A stretch of 20,786 nt of DNA, from assembly GCA_015478945.1 (NCBI GenBank), contig JABUQX010116818.1, forward strand, positions 20,001 through 40,786. Reading direction: 5' to 3'. The notes beneath the pieces are model-generated. The model saw only the letters and a list, made by a program, of their open reading frames with translations. It did not search any database and was not told the origin of the DNA. The stretch comes from Trachelipus rathkii (taxonomy: Eukaryota > Arthropoda > Malacostraca > Isopoda > Trachelipodidae). Positions 1-10,091 of this stretch are shown here, piece by piece. The position numbers and the translations under genes are program-made. Positions within the stretch are counted from its first letter, which is position 1. Each line of letters starts with the position of its first letter.

Positions 1-352
1 TTAAAATTGTGTAAAAAATCATTTTAATGATAAGGACATTTTGGTGTGTTTTAAGAAGGGATGCCCTAGCTTTACGAATTTAAAACTATAGTGCAAGGAC
101 TGTTCACATAGTGGCGCACCAAGCATCGATTATGAACCAGACGATGTAACGGAAATGGATGATTCAGCTGAAAATGTGTTATAATTTTGGAAAAGCATAG
201 TAAATATCCAGGTAATATTTTGGTAATTGTTTAGTTGTGCTCAGTCAGTCAAAAGATATTCTCAATAATTTTTTTTTTTTTTACTAACTCACTCCCTCTT
301 GTTTTATGACAACTACTATAAAAGCAAATACATATTTATGACACATACCAAC
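1..352. other. AT-rich non-coding DNA, no gene recognised
   Basis: No repeat or gene family is recognised here. The only coding-like stretch is at about 91-183 on the plus strand: about 30 codons following a TAG, reading CKDCSHSG then an acidic tail ending DSAENVL and a stop. It is too short to call as an exon. A poly(T) run lies at about 270-282. Confidence 0.5.
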
Positions 353-397
353 ACATTATATATATAATATATAATATAATATATATATATAATATAT

Positions 398-444
<47 letters not shown>

Positions 445-492
445 ATATATAATATTATATATTATATACTATTATATATATAATATATATAG
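353..492. repeat. (TA)n microsatellite, imperfect
   Basis: Almost pure A/T, with TA dinucleotides interrupted by AATA and ATTA steps. Open frames across it encode only Tyr-Ile repeats and are not genes. Confidence 0.9.
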
Positions 493-579
493 AGCAATGC
501 TAAAAAATAGTATTCAATTGAAAGTATCGAAACATTGAATTATTAAAAAAATCAGTTTTTAAATACTAGCATAGCTCCT

Positions 580-586
580 TATATAT

Positions 587-621
<35 letters not shown>

Positions 622-656
622 TAATTATATAATTATATAAATATATACATAGTATC
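580..656. repeat. (TA)n microsatellite, imperfect
   Basis: A TA run with TTAATTATAT interruptions. It lies just before the large GA block. Confidence 0.85.
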
Positions 657-683
657 TTTATTTGTAGATATATTATATAGAAC

Positions 684-686
<3 letters not shown>

Positions 687-724
<38 letters not shown>

Positions 725-767
725 GGAGAGAGAGAGAGAAGAGAGAGAGACGAGAGAGAGAGAGAAG

Positions 768-831
<64 letters not shown>

Positions 832-846
832 AGGAGAGAGAGAGGA

Positions 847-879
<33 letters not shown>

Positions 880-975
880 AGGAGGACGAGAGAGAGAGGA
901 GAGAGAGGAGAAGAGAATGAGAGAGAGAGAGAGAGAGAGGAGAGATGAGAGAGAGAGAGAGAGAGAGAGAGAGGA

Positions 976-1049
<74 letters not shown>

Positions 1050-1085
1050 GAGAGAGAGGAGAAAGAGAGAGAGGGAGGGGGAGAA

Positions 1086-1145
<60 letters not shown>

Positions 1146-1224
1146 GACAAAGAGAGAGAGGAGAGAGAGAGAGAGAGAGAATGAGAGAAGAGAGAGAGAG
1201 AGAGAGAGAGAAGAGAGAGAGAGC
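687..1224. repeat. Long (GA)n polypurine tract
   Basis: About 540 bp of nearly uninterrupted purine on the plus strand, mostly GAGA, with scattered GG, AA, GAC and GAT interruptions. The minus strand is (CT)n and yields long Ser-Leu open frames that are not proteins. Such mirror-symmetric polypurine runs can form triplex DNA, and GAGA is the binding motif of GAGA-type chromatin factors in arthropods. Both are general properties, not shown here. The many point interruptions suggest an old array. Confidence 0.95.
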
Positions 1225-1590
1225 TGTTTGGACAACAAGTTCAGATTATCGGAAGTTTTAAAGTATATACAGTATTCAATTAAGGAATTGGAGTGAATCT
1301 ATCAGTAATCAAAAAATAAAATTTAAAAAACATAGTAGACTCTCTCGGCAAAGTGTTTCGCGTAGCTTTGATCTAAAGATAGTACCGTCCACAAGAGGTA
1401 CAGAAAGGGTGAATAACATCTGGAATTTTTCCCATCACTACATCCATCCTCATAAACCCAAGACATAAGCAAGCTACTTGGCTATTTGAGGCTGTCCCAG
1501 TCAACAATAAATATTTATCAAATACAATACTCATGCAACATGCACAACCTACACTGTACCCTAAGGCTTGTCAATATTCTAAAAAAAAAC
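1225..1590. other. Non-coding DNA, nothing recognised
   Basis: Moderately AT-rich, without repeats visible to me or a convincing reading frame on either strand. Confidence 0.5.
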
Positions 1591-1710
1591 AATATTTATA
1601 TATATAATATATATTATAAATATATATAAATGGATACATTCTATATATATATATATAATATATATATTAAAACCCTTATATATATATATTATTATATAAT
1701 ATATTATGCA
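1591..1710. repeat. (TA)n tracts with short unique spacers
   Basis: Three TA-rich runs separated by short sequences such as ATGGATACATTC and AAAACCC. Confidence 0.8.
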
Positions 1711-1999
1711 CCTATACAAAAGCAAAAACTAACCTAACACATGCTCACAATTCTTACTAGACTATATATTGGTTTGTCATCAGATGCAGAACTACTACGT
1801 TTAAGGTATCCTATCAGATATCATATTTTAGAAAGGTAATAGATTATAATATTTTTCATCTAAAAAGAGTTGCATATCGGTTTCATTAAAAGTGTTTTCC
1901 CAATGCATGCAGGTAATTGATATTACAAACTAAAAGTCTTCTAATTTATGCACACACATTTACACAAATAAAAAAAATTAATTTGCTAGTTTTTTGGTT
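1711..1999. other. AT-rich non-coding DNA
   Basis: No gene or known repeat recognised. A 16-nt stretch near 1804-1820 (GGTATCCTATCAGATA) resembles sequence at about 4797-4813 on the other strand, but the match does not extend. Confidence 0.45.
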
Positions 2000-2108
2000 A
2001 TATTATATATATATAATATTATATATATATATATAATTATATATATATATATTATATATACTATATATATATTATATATAATATATTAATATATATATAT
2101 AATTAATA

Positions 2109-2154
<46 letters not shown>

Positions 2155-2244
2155 TATAATTAATATATATTATATTATATATATATTATATATATTATTT
2201 ATTATATATATATATTATAATATATATATATATTATAATTATAT

Positions 2245-2289
<45 letters not shown>

Positions 2290-2291
2290 TT
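2000..2291. repeat. (TA)n microsatellite block
   Basis: About 290 bp of A/T only, mixing TATATA with TTAATA and TATTATA steps. It directly abuts the short inverted-end element that follows. Confidence 0.9.
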
Positions 2292-2473
2292 AATCAAATA
2301 CCATACGGGTAAATGCTTGAAGTCGGCAATACAGCATGGCAAGCACTCTGCTGAAATGCTGTGAGCATTGTCAAATGATCATACGGCACCACTCATCTCA
2401 CACGCAATTAGAAGCGAGCAGTAATGCCATACATGTACTTCAGCCGGCTGTTCATTTACCTATGGTATTGATT
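2292..2473. mobile_element. Candidate 182-bp MITE-like element with inverted ends
   Basis: The left end reads AATCAAATACCATACGGG then TAAATG. The right end, on the complementary strand, reads AATCAATACCATAGG then TAAATG. This gives imperfect terminal inverted repeats of about 22-24 bp. Weaker pairing continues inward: GCATGGCA near the left matches GTATGGCA on the complement of the right. The element is much less AT-biased than its (TA)n flanks and has no coding capacity. Short length, inverted ends and TA-rich flanks suggest a non-autonomous DNA transposon. I cannot see a clear target-site duplication, so the superfamily is unassigned. Confidence 0.5.
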
Positions 2474-2487
2474 CGTTAAAAAAAGTA

Positions 2488-2590
<103 letters not shown>

Positions 2591-2828
2591 TAAACGTATC
2601 ACAATTCAAATTTTTTTTTTGCAAATTTACATTTACGAACAAACACAAAATTTGTTTTATAACCAAACATTTTTGTTACTCTTTATTTTAAATAACATTT
2701 AAATTATTTATATATATGGTTAATATTAATATATGGTACATTATTTATAAAAAATGTTTCTTGTTAAATATTTTATGTAAATTTAGCAGAAGCCAATGTC
2801 ACTCTTACATTTTTGAACAAAAGTATCT
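2591..2828. other. AT-rich non-coding DNA
   Basis: No gene or repeat family recognised. Poly(T) at about 2610-2620. Confidence 0.5.
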
Positions 2829-2874
2829 ATATAATTATATAATATATATATAATATATAATAATATATATTATA

Positions 2875-2947
<73 letters not shown>
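2829..2947. repeat. (TA)n microsatellite at the LINE 3' end
   Basis: A TA array that directly joins the 3' end of the minus-strand LINE that starts at 2948. In LINE sense the junction reads GGGGCAGAAATATATATA with no poly(A) between. Confidence 0.9.
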
Positions 2948-2949
<2 letters not shown>

Positions 2950-4478
2950 CTGCCCCTGGCCCACCATATTGAAGGGGCCACACTGCCTCTAGAAAGCCGG
3001 CCCCTGCTCTTGGGCGGTTCCACAGGTCAAGAAGAGAACTTACAGCGAAGGTGGTACGGGGGGCGTCGAGGGCGGGGCACTCCAGAAGGAAGTGCTCCAT
3101 TGTGTCCTGGGATATACGACATCTAGTGCAGATGGGGGATATAACGTTGTCAAGTTTGAATCTGAATTTATATTGCATAAGATTTGGGTGGTGGCCTGAT
3201 CTGCTTCGGGCGAGGTTAATTTGGTTTCTTCTGGACAGTGATTCTTCTGTAGGGGAGATGTTTGGGGACGGGGTGTTTAGTAGATTGTTATTGGGGCGAT
3301 TTTGTAGATATGTGTTAGTTAATTGGGTATGGATGTGATGTGAGAGAGCCAAGACCTATTTGGGGGGGGATGAATGTTGTTTGTGGAATTTCATTATAAG
3401 GTTTGGCTGGTGAGGAGGGGGGATTTTAGTCTGTGTCTGGGGGGGTGGGAGAGTATTTGGTGGCATGGATGGGTTGAATTGAGTGTTTTCTGGAAAAATT
3501 GTGTCCCTACATCTTCAGTGGTAGGATGGGAAGGAGTGTGTCTCATCATGTAAATCTGGATGTTTTGGTAACTCCAGGGGATTAATTCTAAGGGCAGTGT
3601 TTCTGTGTAACTTTGCAATTATTTAAAGTTGGATTCGTGATAGTGCTGAGAACCATGCGGGGGAGGCATAGTTTATATTAGTTCTGAGAGTTGTTCTGTA
3701 GATTGCTGGTAAAGGGTGGTTTTCTGTCCTGAGTTGTGTTGGAGAGAGTTGGAGGGTGTTTAATTCCGTTGGTTGAAGGAATATATTTTGGTCGATGTGG
3801 GGGAGAAAGTCATATGTGTGTCTTAAGTGAGTCCTAATTATTTTTGGGGTTTTGTTTAGGGGGAGGAGGTTGTTGTTCAAGTAGACTATTGGGTGGAATG
3901 AGGATTGGTGGCGGTCTGTGGTTAGGAGGGTAATGGAGGATTTAAAGGGGGAAGCTGTCATTCTATTGGTGAGTAGCCAAGTTTCTAATAATTGTAGGTA
4001 TTTTTGGGTGTGTTGGGTGGCTGTGTTTACAAGTGGATGTTGGGAAATGAGACTGATGTCATCTGCGTAAGTAATTAGTTTGGTGGATTGGTTGGTAGGG
4101 GTGGGCAGATCTGCTGTAAAGAGATTGAAGAGGAATGGAGAGAGAATGGCATCCCTGTGGTACGCCGTTTTGTAGTTTAATGGAGTGTGAGAGGGTGTTT
4201 TTATGGAGGACTTTGGCATATCTATTGGTAAGGAAATTTGAAAGCCACTTTTTATCATTGTTTTCTAGGGGGGATTGAAGAATTTTTTTGTATACAGGAT
4301 TGTATGTGGGGACTGTGTCAAAGGCTTTGTTAATGTCGATGGCTTGTGAGAATGGATCTATGGGATGGGATTGGTTGAAGCCATTAATAATGTGTTGGTG
4401 AGGGAAGTGAGGGCTGTTGTTGTTCAAAAATTGTTTTATTGGTTGTTGGAATTCTGGATTTTTTTTAATGTTAGTTTC
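2948..4478 (-). mobile_element. Jockey-like LINE, copy 1, 5'-truncated
   Basis: This GC-richer block lies between two (TA)n arrays and carries a damaged LINE reverse transcriptase on the minus strand. The 3' end, at 2948, runs straight into (TA)n. The 5' end, near 4478, enters (TA)n before the start of the RT domain, so the endonuclease and upstream regions are missing. A second copy of the same family lies at 6736-7690 in the same orientation. Confidence 0.8.
2960..4470 (-). pseudogene. Reverse transcriptase of Jockey-like LINE, frameshifted
   Basis: An RT copies the element RNA into DNA at a nicked target. In minus-strand order, RT motif A reads AIDINKAFDTVP (about 4307-4345), motif B reads LQNGVPQG, and motif C is an intact YADD at 4058-4069, read as LITYADDISLISQHP. 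A further motif, INYASPAWFSAL, lies near the end of the thumb region. The C-terminus carries CTRCRISQDTMEHFLLECP, a zinc-binding CCHC-type tail common in arthropod LINEs (about 3080-3130). The reading frame breaks just after GVPQG (about 4150): one extra base shifts to ILSPFLFNLF. It shifts again near 3620 and 3390. It is a dead copy, yet the motifs are well kept, which suggests moderate age. Assignment to a Jockey/I-type lineage rests on motif style and could be wrong at clade level. Confidence 0.8.
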
Positions 4479-4746
4479 TTATATATACTATATTATATAT
4501 ATATATATTATATTATATTATATATTTATATATATTATTATATATATAATAATATATTATTATATATATATATAATATATATATTATATATTATATATAT
4601 ATAATATTATTAATATTAAGTATATATATAAAATAATATATATATATATATATAGATAATATTAAATATAATATTTATATAAATAATATATATTATATAA
4701 TATATTATATATATTATATATATATATAATATATATATATATATAA
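4479..4746. repeat. (TA)n microsatellite block
   Basis: About 270 bp of A/T with TAATAT and TTAATA interruptions. It separates two LINEs of different families. Confidence 0.9.
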
Positions 4747-6436
4747 TGGTAACACATATCCAATAACTTACGATTATCAAAAAAATCGATACCGGTATCT
4801 GATAGGATTACCCTAAACATGACTTATTTCCATTACAAAATATAGTTTTACCTTAATATTACTAAAGAACAAGCCCAATTTCAGCGTAAGTCAAAACTAA
4901 TACTATTTGATTCCCAAACCACCCATATACCTATATCCAGTTCATTCAAAAATGTTGCAAGTGAGACATGCTCAACCACCTCCTGTGGCAAACTATTCCA
5001 AAAATTGGCAACACTATTACTGAATAAATGTTTTCTTACATGAAGATTACATTCCTTCTTAATTTTCATATTATCCCCTTGTCTCTCATCCATGGTCTAC
5101 TAAAATGAATTTATTGGTCTCAGTATTATCAGTAGATTTAAATATTTTGTAGACTTATCATGTCCCCTCTAAGGTCTAAGCAATCAAATTTCTACAGAAA
5201 ACATTTCTCACTCCTTCAGCCTCTCCCCATAGCTCTTACCTTCAAACCCAGAAATCATCCTTGTTGCTCTATGTTGCACTCTCTCACACATATATTTACT
5301 GTATGTCTTTTCTTAAATATAGAACCAAGCTTGTGCATAATTTTATAATACTGGCTTATCAGAGCTATTATACAACTTACTTATAATTTCCTTGCTCTTG
5401 TAAACAACATTGTGATTTATTATTCCAAGCATCTTATTAGCTTTATTCCTTACTTCCAAACACTAATTTGCTACTTTCAGATTACTGCTTTTAACACAGT
5501 ATATATATAAATAATATCTCTACTATGCTTATAATCACTCCTAAATTTTTGTTTTGGTGGACAGACTCAAGCCAATTCTTACTCATATCATAGTTAAATC
5601 TTTTATTTGAGTAACTTATGTGAAGAATCTTACACTTTTTTACTATTAAAATTCATTTGCCACTCTGCCCACCCAAGAAGTTTATCAAGATCATTTTGAA
5701 TCTTTATACATTCATCATTATTCCTTACTGAGATAGCCACTTTGGTATCTACAAACTTAGAAACTTTACATTTAAGTCCCTGGTCTAAATCATTTATATA
5801 TATATGAGAAACAATAGTGGTCCCAGCATTGAACCCTGTGGGACACCGCTCTTCACTATTTCCCATGATGACAAATTGACTAATAGTAATACACAATGTC
5901 TTCAATTCCATAACCACTCTTTAATCCAACCATGCACCACTCCACCTAAACCACATTGTATTAACTTTTGCATCAGCCTTATGTGGGGAACCTTATCAAA
6001 GGCTTTGCTGAAATCTAAATATATAGCTATCAATTGAATCTCCTTGGTCAATGCAGTCAGTATGTTTTCAATAAATTCCTTAAACGGTTGGTCTGACATG
6101 ATCTACCCTTTTTAAAAACAATGTGGAGTCATACAATAATCTTATATTTATCTATATGACCTTTCAGTAACTTTTACAAAACTTTTACAACCAGAGATGT
6201 TAGCTAAATGGCTAAATAATTTCCCAATCTTCCTTACTACCTTTCTTAAAAATAGGCACACATATGCTGTTTCCCAGTCCTTTGGTACCTCACCAAATGT
6301 TTAAAATCCAAAATAAAGTGGCCTTTGCATGCTAGCTGCCAACTACACTCCTTCAAGGCATGGGAGCTGGGAGGCAACAATGGCCAAGTCCACAAAGTGC
6401 ACTTCAAAGCTAAGCTGGAGTTTGTTGAACCCTATA
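4747..6436 (-). mobile_element. CR1-like LINE insertion and its flanks
   Basis: The block between two (TA)n arrays. The coding remnant stops near 4880 in LINE sense. The following 130 bp down to the (TA)n array may be 3' UTR. At the other side, about 6306-6436 is unassigned DNA of more balanced composition, with no LINE motif visible. It may be host flank or a diverged upstream part. Confidence 0.6.
4880..6305 (-). pseudogene. CR1-like LINE reverse transcriptase, heavily decayed
   Basis: Minus-strand fragments in the order of a CR1-type RT. First is FGEVPKDWETAYVCLFLRK (about 6240-6300), matching the family block GEVPxDWK. Next is DFSKAFDKVPHIRLMQKL, an intact motif A, then YINDLDQGLK. The motif C region follows as SKFVDTKV, where the usual FADDTK has lost one of its two aspartates. 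Then come NDLDKLLGWAEWQMNFN and, further on, LRGDMISL. The C-terminal block is VRKHLFSNSVANFWNSLP (about 4980-5050), equivalent to the family's F-S-RVV-WNSLP block. Motif B is scrambled. Many stops and frameshifts mean no activity. The endonuclease is absent, so the copy is 5'-truncated, the usual LINE outcome. Confidence 0.8.
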
Positions 6437-6455
6437 TACCGTATATATATCAATA

Positions 6456-6494
<39 letters not shown>

Positions 6495-6673
6495 TATATA
6501 TATTATATATAATATATATATATAATATATATATATATTATATATTATATATATATATACTATATACCAATACCATACTTTACCATTTTTTGTCCTATTT
6601 TCAAATATATGGTAGAATATATAATAATATATAATATATATTTAATATTATATAGTAATATATATATATATAT

Positions 6674-6707
<34 letters not shown>

Positions 6708-6735
6708 TGGTTTATTATATATATAATATATATAC
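6437..6735. repeat. (TA)n microsatellite block
   Basis: A/T-only arrays interrupted by a short unique stretch at about 6563-6608. The right edge (CTTACTTACTTCTGC) is the 3' junction of the next LINE copy. In LINE sense it reads GCAGAAGTAAGTAAGTATAT, a short GTAA run passing into TA. Confidence 0.85.
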
Positions 6736-7690
6736 TTACTTACTTCTGCTCCTGGCCCTCAGTTTGGGGGCACACTGCTTCCAGGAAGCTGGCCACCGCT
6801 CTTGGGCGTTCACAAGTCGAGAAAGTCGGCTCGGAGGGCCCCCCCCCCGGGTCGAGAGCGGAGCAACCCCAGAAGGGAGGTGCTCAATGTGTCCTGGGAA
6901 TGTGACCATCTGGTGCAGGTGGGGGAGGTAACATTGTCTATTGTAATCTATATTTAACATAGTTGTACAGAGCTTTTGGGGTGTGACCCTGATCTGCTCT
7001 GGCGGAGGTCAATTTGGGCCTCTTCTGGAGCAGTGTTTCTCTAATTGGGGGAAATGTTTTTTCTGGAGGGGGAGTTTAGTAATTTGTTATTGGTGCGGGT
7101 TTTGTAGGTACGTGTTAGTTAGATTGTGTATGGATATGGGTAGGCCATGACCTATTGGGGGGGGGGGAATAATGTTGTAGATGTCATTATAGAATTTAGC
7201 TGGTGGGGATTTTAGTATGTGTCGGAGGGGTGTGAGAATAATTTGGTGCATGGTGGGTTTGGATTTTGAGTTTTTCTGGTAAAATTGAAGTCCCCCATCA
7301 TCTTCCGAGTTGGGTGGCGAAATAGGTAAGGATGTAAGTCTTTCGTCATGTACAAATGTTGGATCTGGGGTAGTTTAGTGACACTCCATGATCATAAATT
7401 CTACAGGGCGGTTGTTTTGTGTGATTTGTAAATTTTTTGAGTTAGATTTTGACAGTGCAGGAAACCATGGCGGCGGGGAAGCATAGTTTATATTGTTCTG
7501 AGGAGTTGTTTATCAAGTGGTGGTAAGGGATGTGTTTCCTAACCTCACTGAAGTTGTGATGGAAAGGGTTGGAGGATGTTTTAGTTTCTGATGGGTTGAT
7601 GAGTGGATTTTGGTCAATGGGGGGGGAGAACGTCATGTGTGTGTCATAAGTAAGTCCTATAATATTTTTGGGTTTTGTTTAGGGGAGGGG
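6736..7690 (-). mobile_element. Jockey-like LINE, copy 2, shorter 5' truncation
   Basis: Clearly the same family as 2948-4478. Shared blocks include the CCAGGAAGC, CTCTTGGGCG, TGTGTCCTGGGA and TGATCTGCT stretches in the same order, and the ending GTTTTGTTTAGGGG. Copy 2 joins (TA)n at 7690, at the point matching about 3868 in copy 1, so it kept only the region after the RT catalytic centre. Its coding frame has many indels, including a run of nine C at about 6841-6849, and no useful open frame remains. It is more decayed than copy 1. Confidence 0.8.
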
Positions 7691-7743
7691 GGATATATAT
7701 ATATAATTATATATATAGTAATATATATATATATATATATATA

Positions 7744-7788
<45 letters not shown>

Positions 7789-7845
7789 TTATATATATAT
7801 ATATATATATATAATAGTTATATATTAATATATATATATATATTC
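7691..7845. repeat. (TA)n microsatellite
   Basis: A TA array directly joined to the truncated 5' end of LINE copy 2. Confidence 0.9.
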
Positions 7846-8259
7846 CGAGTTTTAGAATAGTAGCTACCTACAATATTTCAACAGAAGTTTTAAAGGAAAA
7901 TTCATCTCTTCAACTCTTAACTGCTAATGCCAAATTATAAATGTTAAAAAAAAGGATATGGATTCATGGGTGGTGCTTGAATTATAATGAATTTTCATTT
8001 CTAGTAAAACTACCATCTTACAGTATTGTATTTATGAAAAAACTATCAAAAAGTGCTTTTGTACTATATACTAGTGATGTGCCAGAACTGAATTGTTGGC
8101 CAATACCAATACTCTCATTGATGCTATTACCAATACCAATACTTCCTATTAATTTGTCATATTTGTAAAATTTTTATGTAATGAAAAAGACACTATTAAT
8201 TATAATTATGAATGACTTAAAGAATATACAATGTTTACTTTGGGAGGAAGAATAAACAA
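7846..8259. other. Non-coding DNA with a short duplicated motif
   Basis: No gene recognised. CCAATACCAATACT occurs twice, at 8100-8113 and 8130-8143, just after CTAGTGATGTGCC (8071-8083). This resembles the start of some hAT-family elements, but no matching second end is visible. Confidence 0.4.
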
Positions 8260-8585
8260 ATTTTTAGGATAACACTTTATTTCAATTACTCATAATAAAA
8301 TATTATTTCCCGAATTTCATATCTTAAATAAAATGAACAAGCTCCTTTTATATAAGAAAAACTTTACTTTTAAACAGGAAAAAAGTTACATCCACAGCTA
8401 TGAACTAGAAAAGTACGTATAACTTAATCCTAAACTTGAGTATTCTATTTCATAATCAAGCACAAGACGTTTTTTTTCCAACCAAAATCATCTAAAAGAT
8501 CATAATTCTCACACATAAGATTTAATTTTTATACAATAATAATTCCTTAACTGATCATTCGCGCTTGCTTATCAGGAAAGATCCT
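8260..8585 (-). ncRNA. Hypothetical heat-inducible short transcript
   Basis: This is an inference from flanking signals only. A promoter-like cluster lies immediately upstream on the minus strand (8585-8685). A poly(A) signal AATAAA occurs in the same sense at 8281-8276, followed by a T-rich stretch. The roughly 310 nt between has no meaningful reading frame, only short ORFs broken by stops. It could be a non-coding RNA, the 5' part of a longer spliced transcript, or nothing at all. I see no homology to a known RNA. Confidence 0.2.
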
Positions 8586-8685
8586 GAATAGGCGTGATGC
8601 GGTTTCTTTTATAATAGTTGCCCATCTTCGAGAATATTCTCCATCTTAAAGAAAGGACTCAAGAAAATTCTCGAACGGAAGTTTC
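8584..8685 (-). promoter_or_regulatory. Heat-shock-type promoter: two HSEs, TATA box, initiator
   Basis: HSF trimers bind alternating GAA/TTC units spaced five bases apart. At 8627-8639 the sequence is TTCgaGAAtaTTC, a perfect three-unit element. At 8663-8685 units recur every five bases as GAAaaTTCtcGAA, then GAA, then TTC. On the minus strand a consensus TATAAAAG follows at 8613-8606. TTCAGG, initiator-like, lies at 8588-8583, its A 28 bp after the first T of the TATA box. The order and spacing fit an arthropod hsp promoter reading leftward. The motifs are seen. The function is inferred, and no hsp coding sequence follows within the window. Confidence 0.5.
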
Positions 8686-8963
8686 AACAGCATTAACATT
8701 TTGTTACTTTGCCCTTTTTTTTTTTTTACACATTTTTTTTTACAACACATTCTAAGGATGACAGTATTGCACATTTTTGAACAATACGCATGATCATGTG
8801 GCTAAATGCCAATACATATACCCGGAAAATTGGCCATACCAAGTAACTTGGCTAAATCTCTACTATATACATTTAAAGCAAACCATCATCAAGGTTGCTA
8901 TTTTTACTCCTAATTTGAGTTACAGAATTAGTGTATTAATTACTGAATTGAATGTCAAACATT

Positions 8964-9042
8964 AATCTCATATGGGTTCCAGGACATGGGGATATTAAAA
9001 TGCATGATGTAGTAGATGCTGCTGAAGGTTATGGTTTTTCTG
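8964..9042 (+). pseudogene. RNase H-like remnant of a LINE
   Basis: A plus-strand frame reads NLIWVPGHGDIKMHDVVDAA. This resembles the last conserved block of the RNase H domain in Jockey/I-type retrotransposons (W-PGH-GI-GN-xADxxA), including the His and the final Asp. The domain removes template RNA from the RNA-DNA hybrid. Only this block is recognisable, and no RT is seen upstream. It would be a small orphan fragment of an old element. A chance match remains possible. Confidence 0.4.
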
Positions 9043-9447
9043 TTAAGTTTACTTTCTACTTTAAAGTATTCAAATACTAAATATATCATTAGTAAAGAAT
9101 TACAACTTATCGTAAAACTTTTCAAATCATCATATATGTTTTACGTTATGTTTTGCCTCAGATAATTCAACATTGGTCTAGTATGTGTGTATTTATGAAC
9201 ATGGTAAATGAGAACAAATTCTTTTTATTTGTGCCGTGATTTACCTTTTGAGGAAACTCCAATCAGATGCATGCCATAATTGTTAAAAAATACTTATTCT
9301 AAAATATATTTTTATTGATTCTCCTATTATTTGTGGCCATCAGAGAAACATTACTGTTAATGTTTTAATTTTTCTTTAACTGTTAATTTATAAAATATTC
9401 TTGCTTTAGCTTTTTTTGAATCTTTACATTTTTTACTTTCTTAGAAG

Positions 9448-9449
<2 letters not shown>
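9043..9449. other. AT-rich non-coding DNA
   Basis: No gene or repeat family recognised on either strand. Confidence 0.5.
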
Positions 9450-9509
<60 letters not shown>

Positions 9510-9660
9510 ATTATATATATAATAATATTATATATATAATATATATATATATATATTATATATAATATATATTATATATGTATTATAAAATAAATATTAT
9601 ATATATATATATATATTATTAATATATATATATGATATAAATATATATAATATATATATT
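9450..9660. repeat. (TA)n microsatellite block
   Basis: TA arrays with AATAT and ATATTATA variants and one GTATTATAAAATAAA interruption. A pyrimidine run and TGCAG follow it. Confidence 0.9.
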
Positions 9661-10091
9661 CTATTTTCCTCTCTCTCCCTTCTGCAGCTGATTAAATAAA
9701 CCCACAAAGTAGCAAGGTAAATACAAGAAAGAAATGATAAAAAGAATAACAAAAGCCTAGATGAAAAGAAAGCCATAAAAGAACAAAAATGAAAACAAAC
9801 AAGAAGAAGGCACAGTGAGAAAAAGAAGGGCCCAAAAAATAGGGTAGGAGCAAAAAAGTGTTTTGTATTAAGTAGATAAACTTTTTTTTTTTTTTTAAAC
9901 TTAAAGAGATTGCTAACTTAAAATTGGATTATAATTTAAGTAACTTCTTAAAAAATGACAAAATAATAATGACAAAATCTAATAGAATTCCATTAGCAAG
10001 TAAATTTTATTTTACTAGATATCCTCATTAAATGTAAAAAATAAAACAAAGATAATAAATAATAATAAGAATAAAAGTAACACACTTAAAT
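9661..10091. other. Purine-rich non-coding DNA
   Basis: About 9710-9860 is strongly A/G-rich on the plus strand (AAGAAAG, AAAAGAAAG and similar). A poly(T) run lies at about 9883-9896. No coding frame. Confidence 0.45.

Noticed and set aside
566..1238. Long minus-strand frames of Ser-Leu repeats
   Set aside because: They are translations of the (GA)n/(CT)n microsatellite.
3051..3338. Plus-strand 95-residue open frame
   Set aside because: It is the antisense of the LINE C-terminal region, which has recognisable RT and zinc-tail motifs on the minus strand.
9661..9720. Pyrimidine tract plus TGCAG then a short stretch and AAGGTAAAT, resembling an acceptor-exon-donor
   Set aside because: The putative 29-nt exon is very short with an in-frame stop in the frame I tested and no supporting neighbours. 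Such matches are common by chance.
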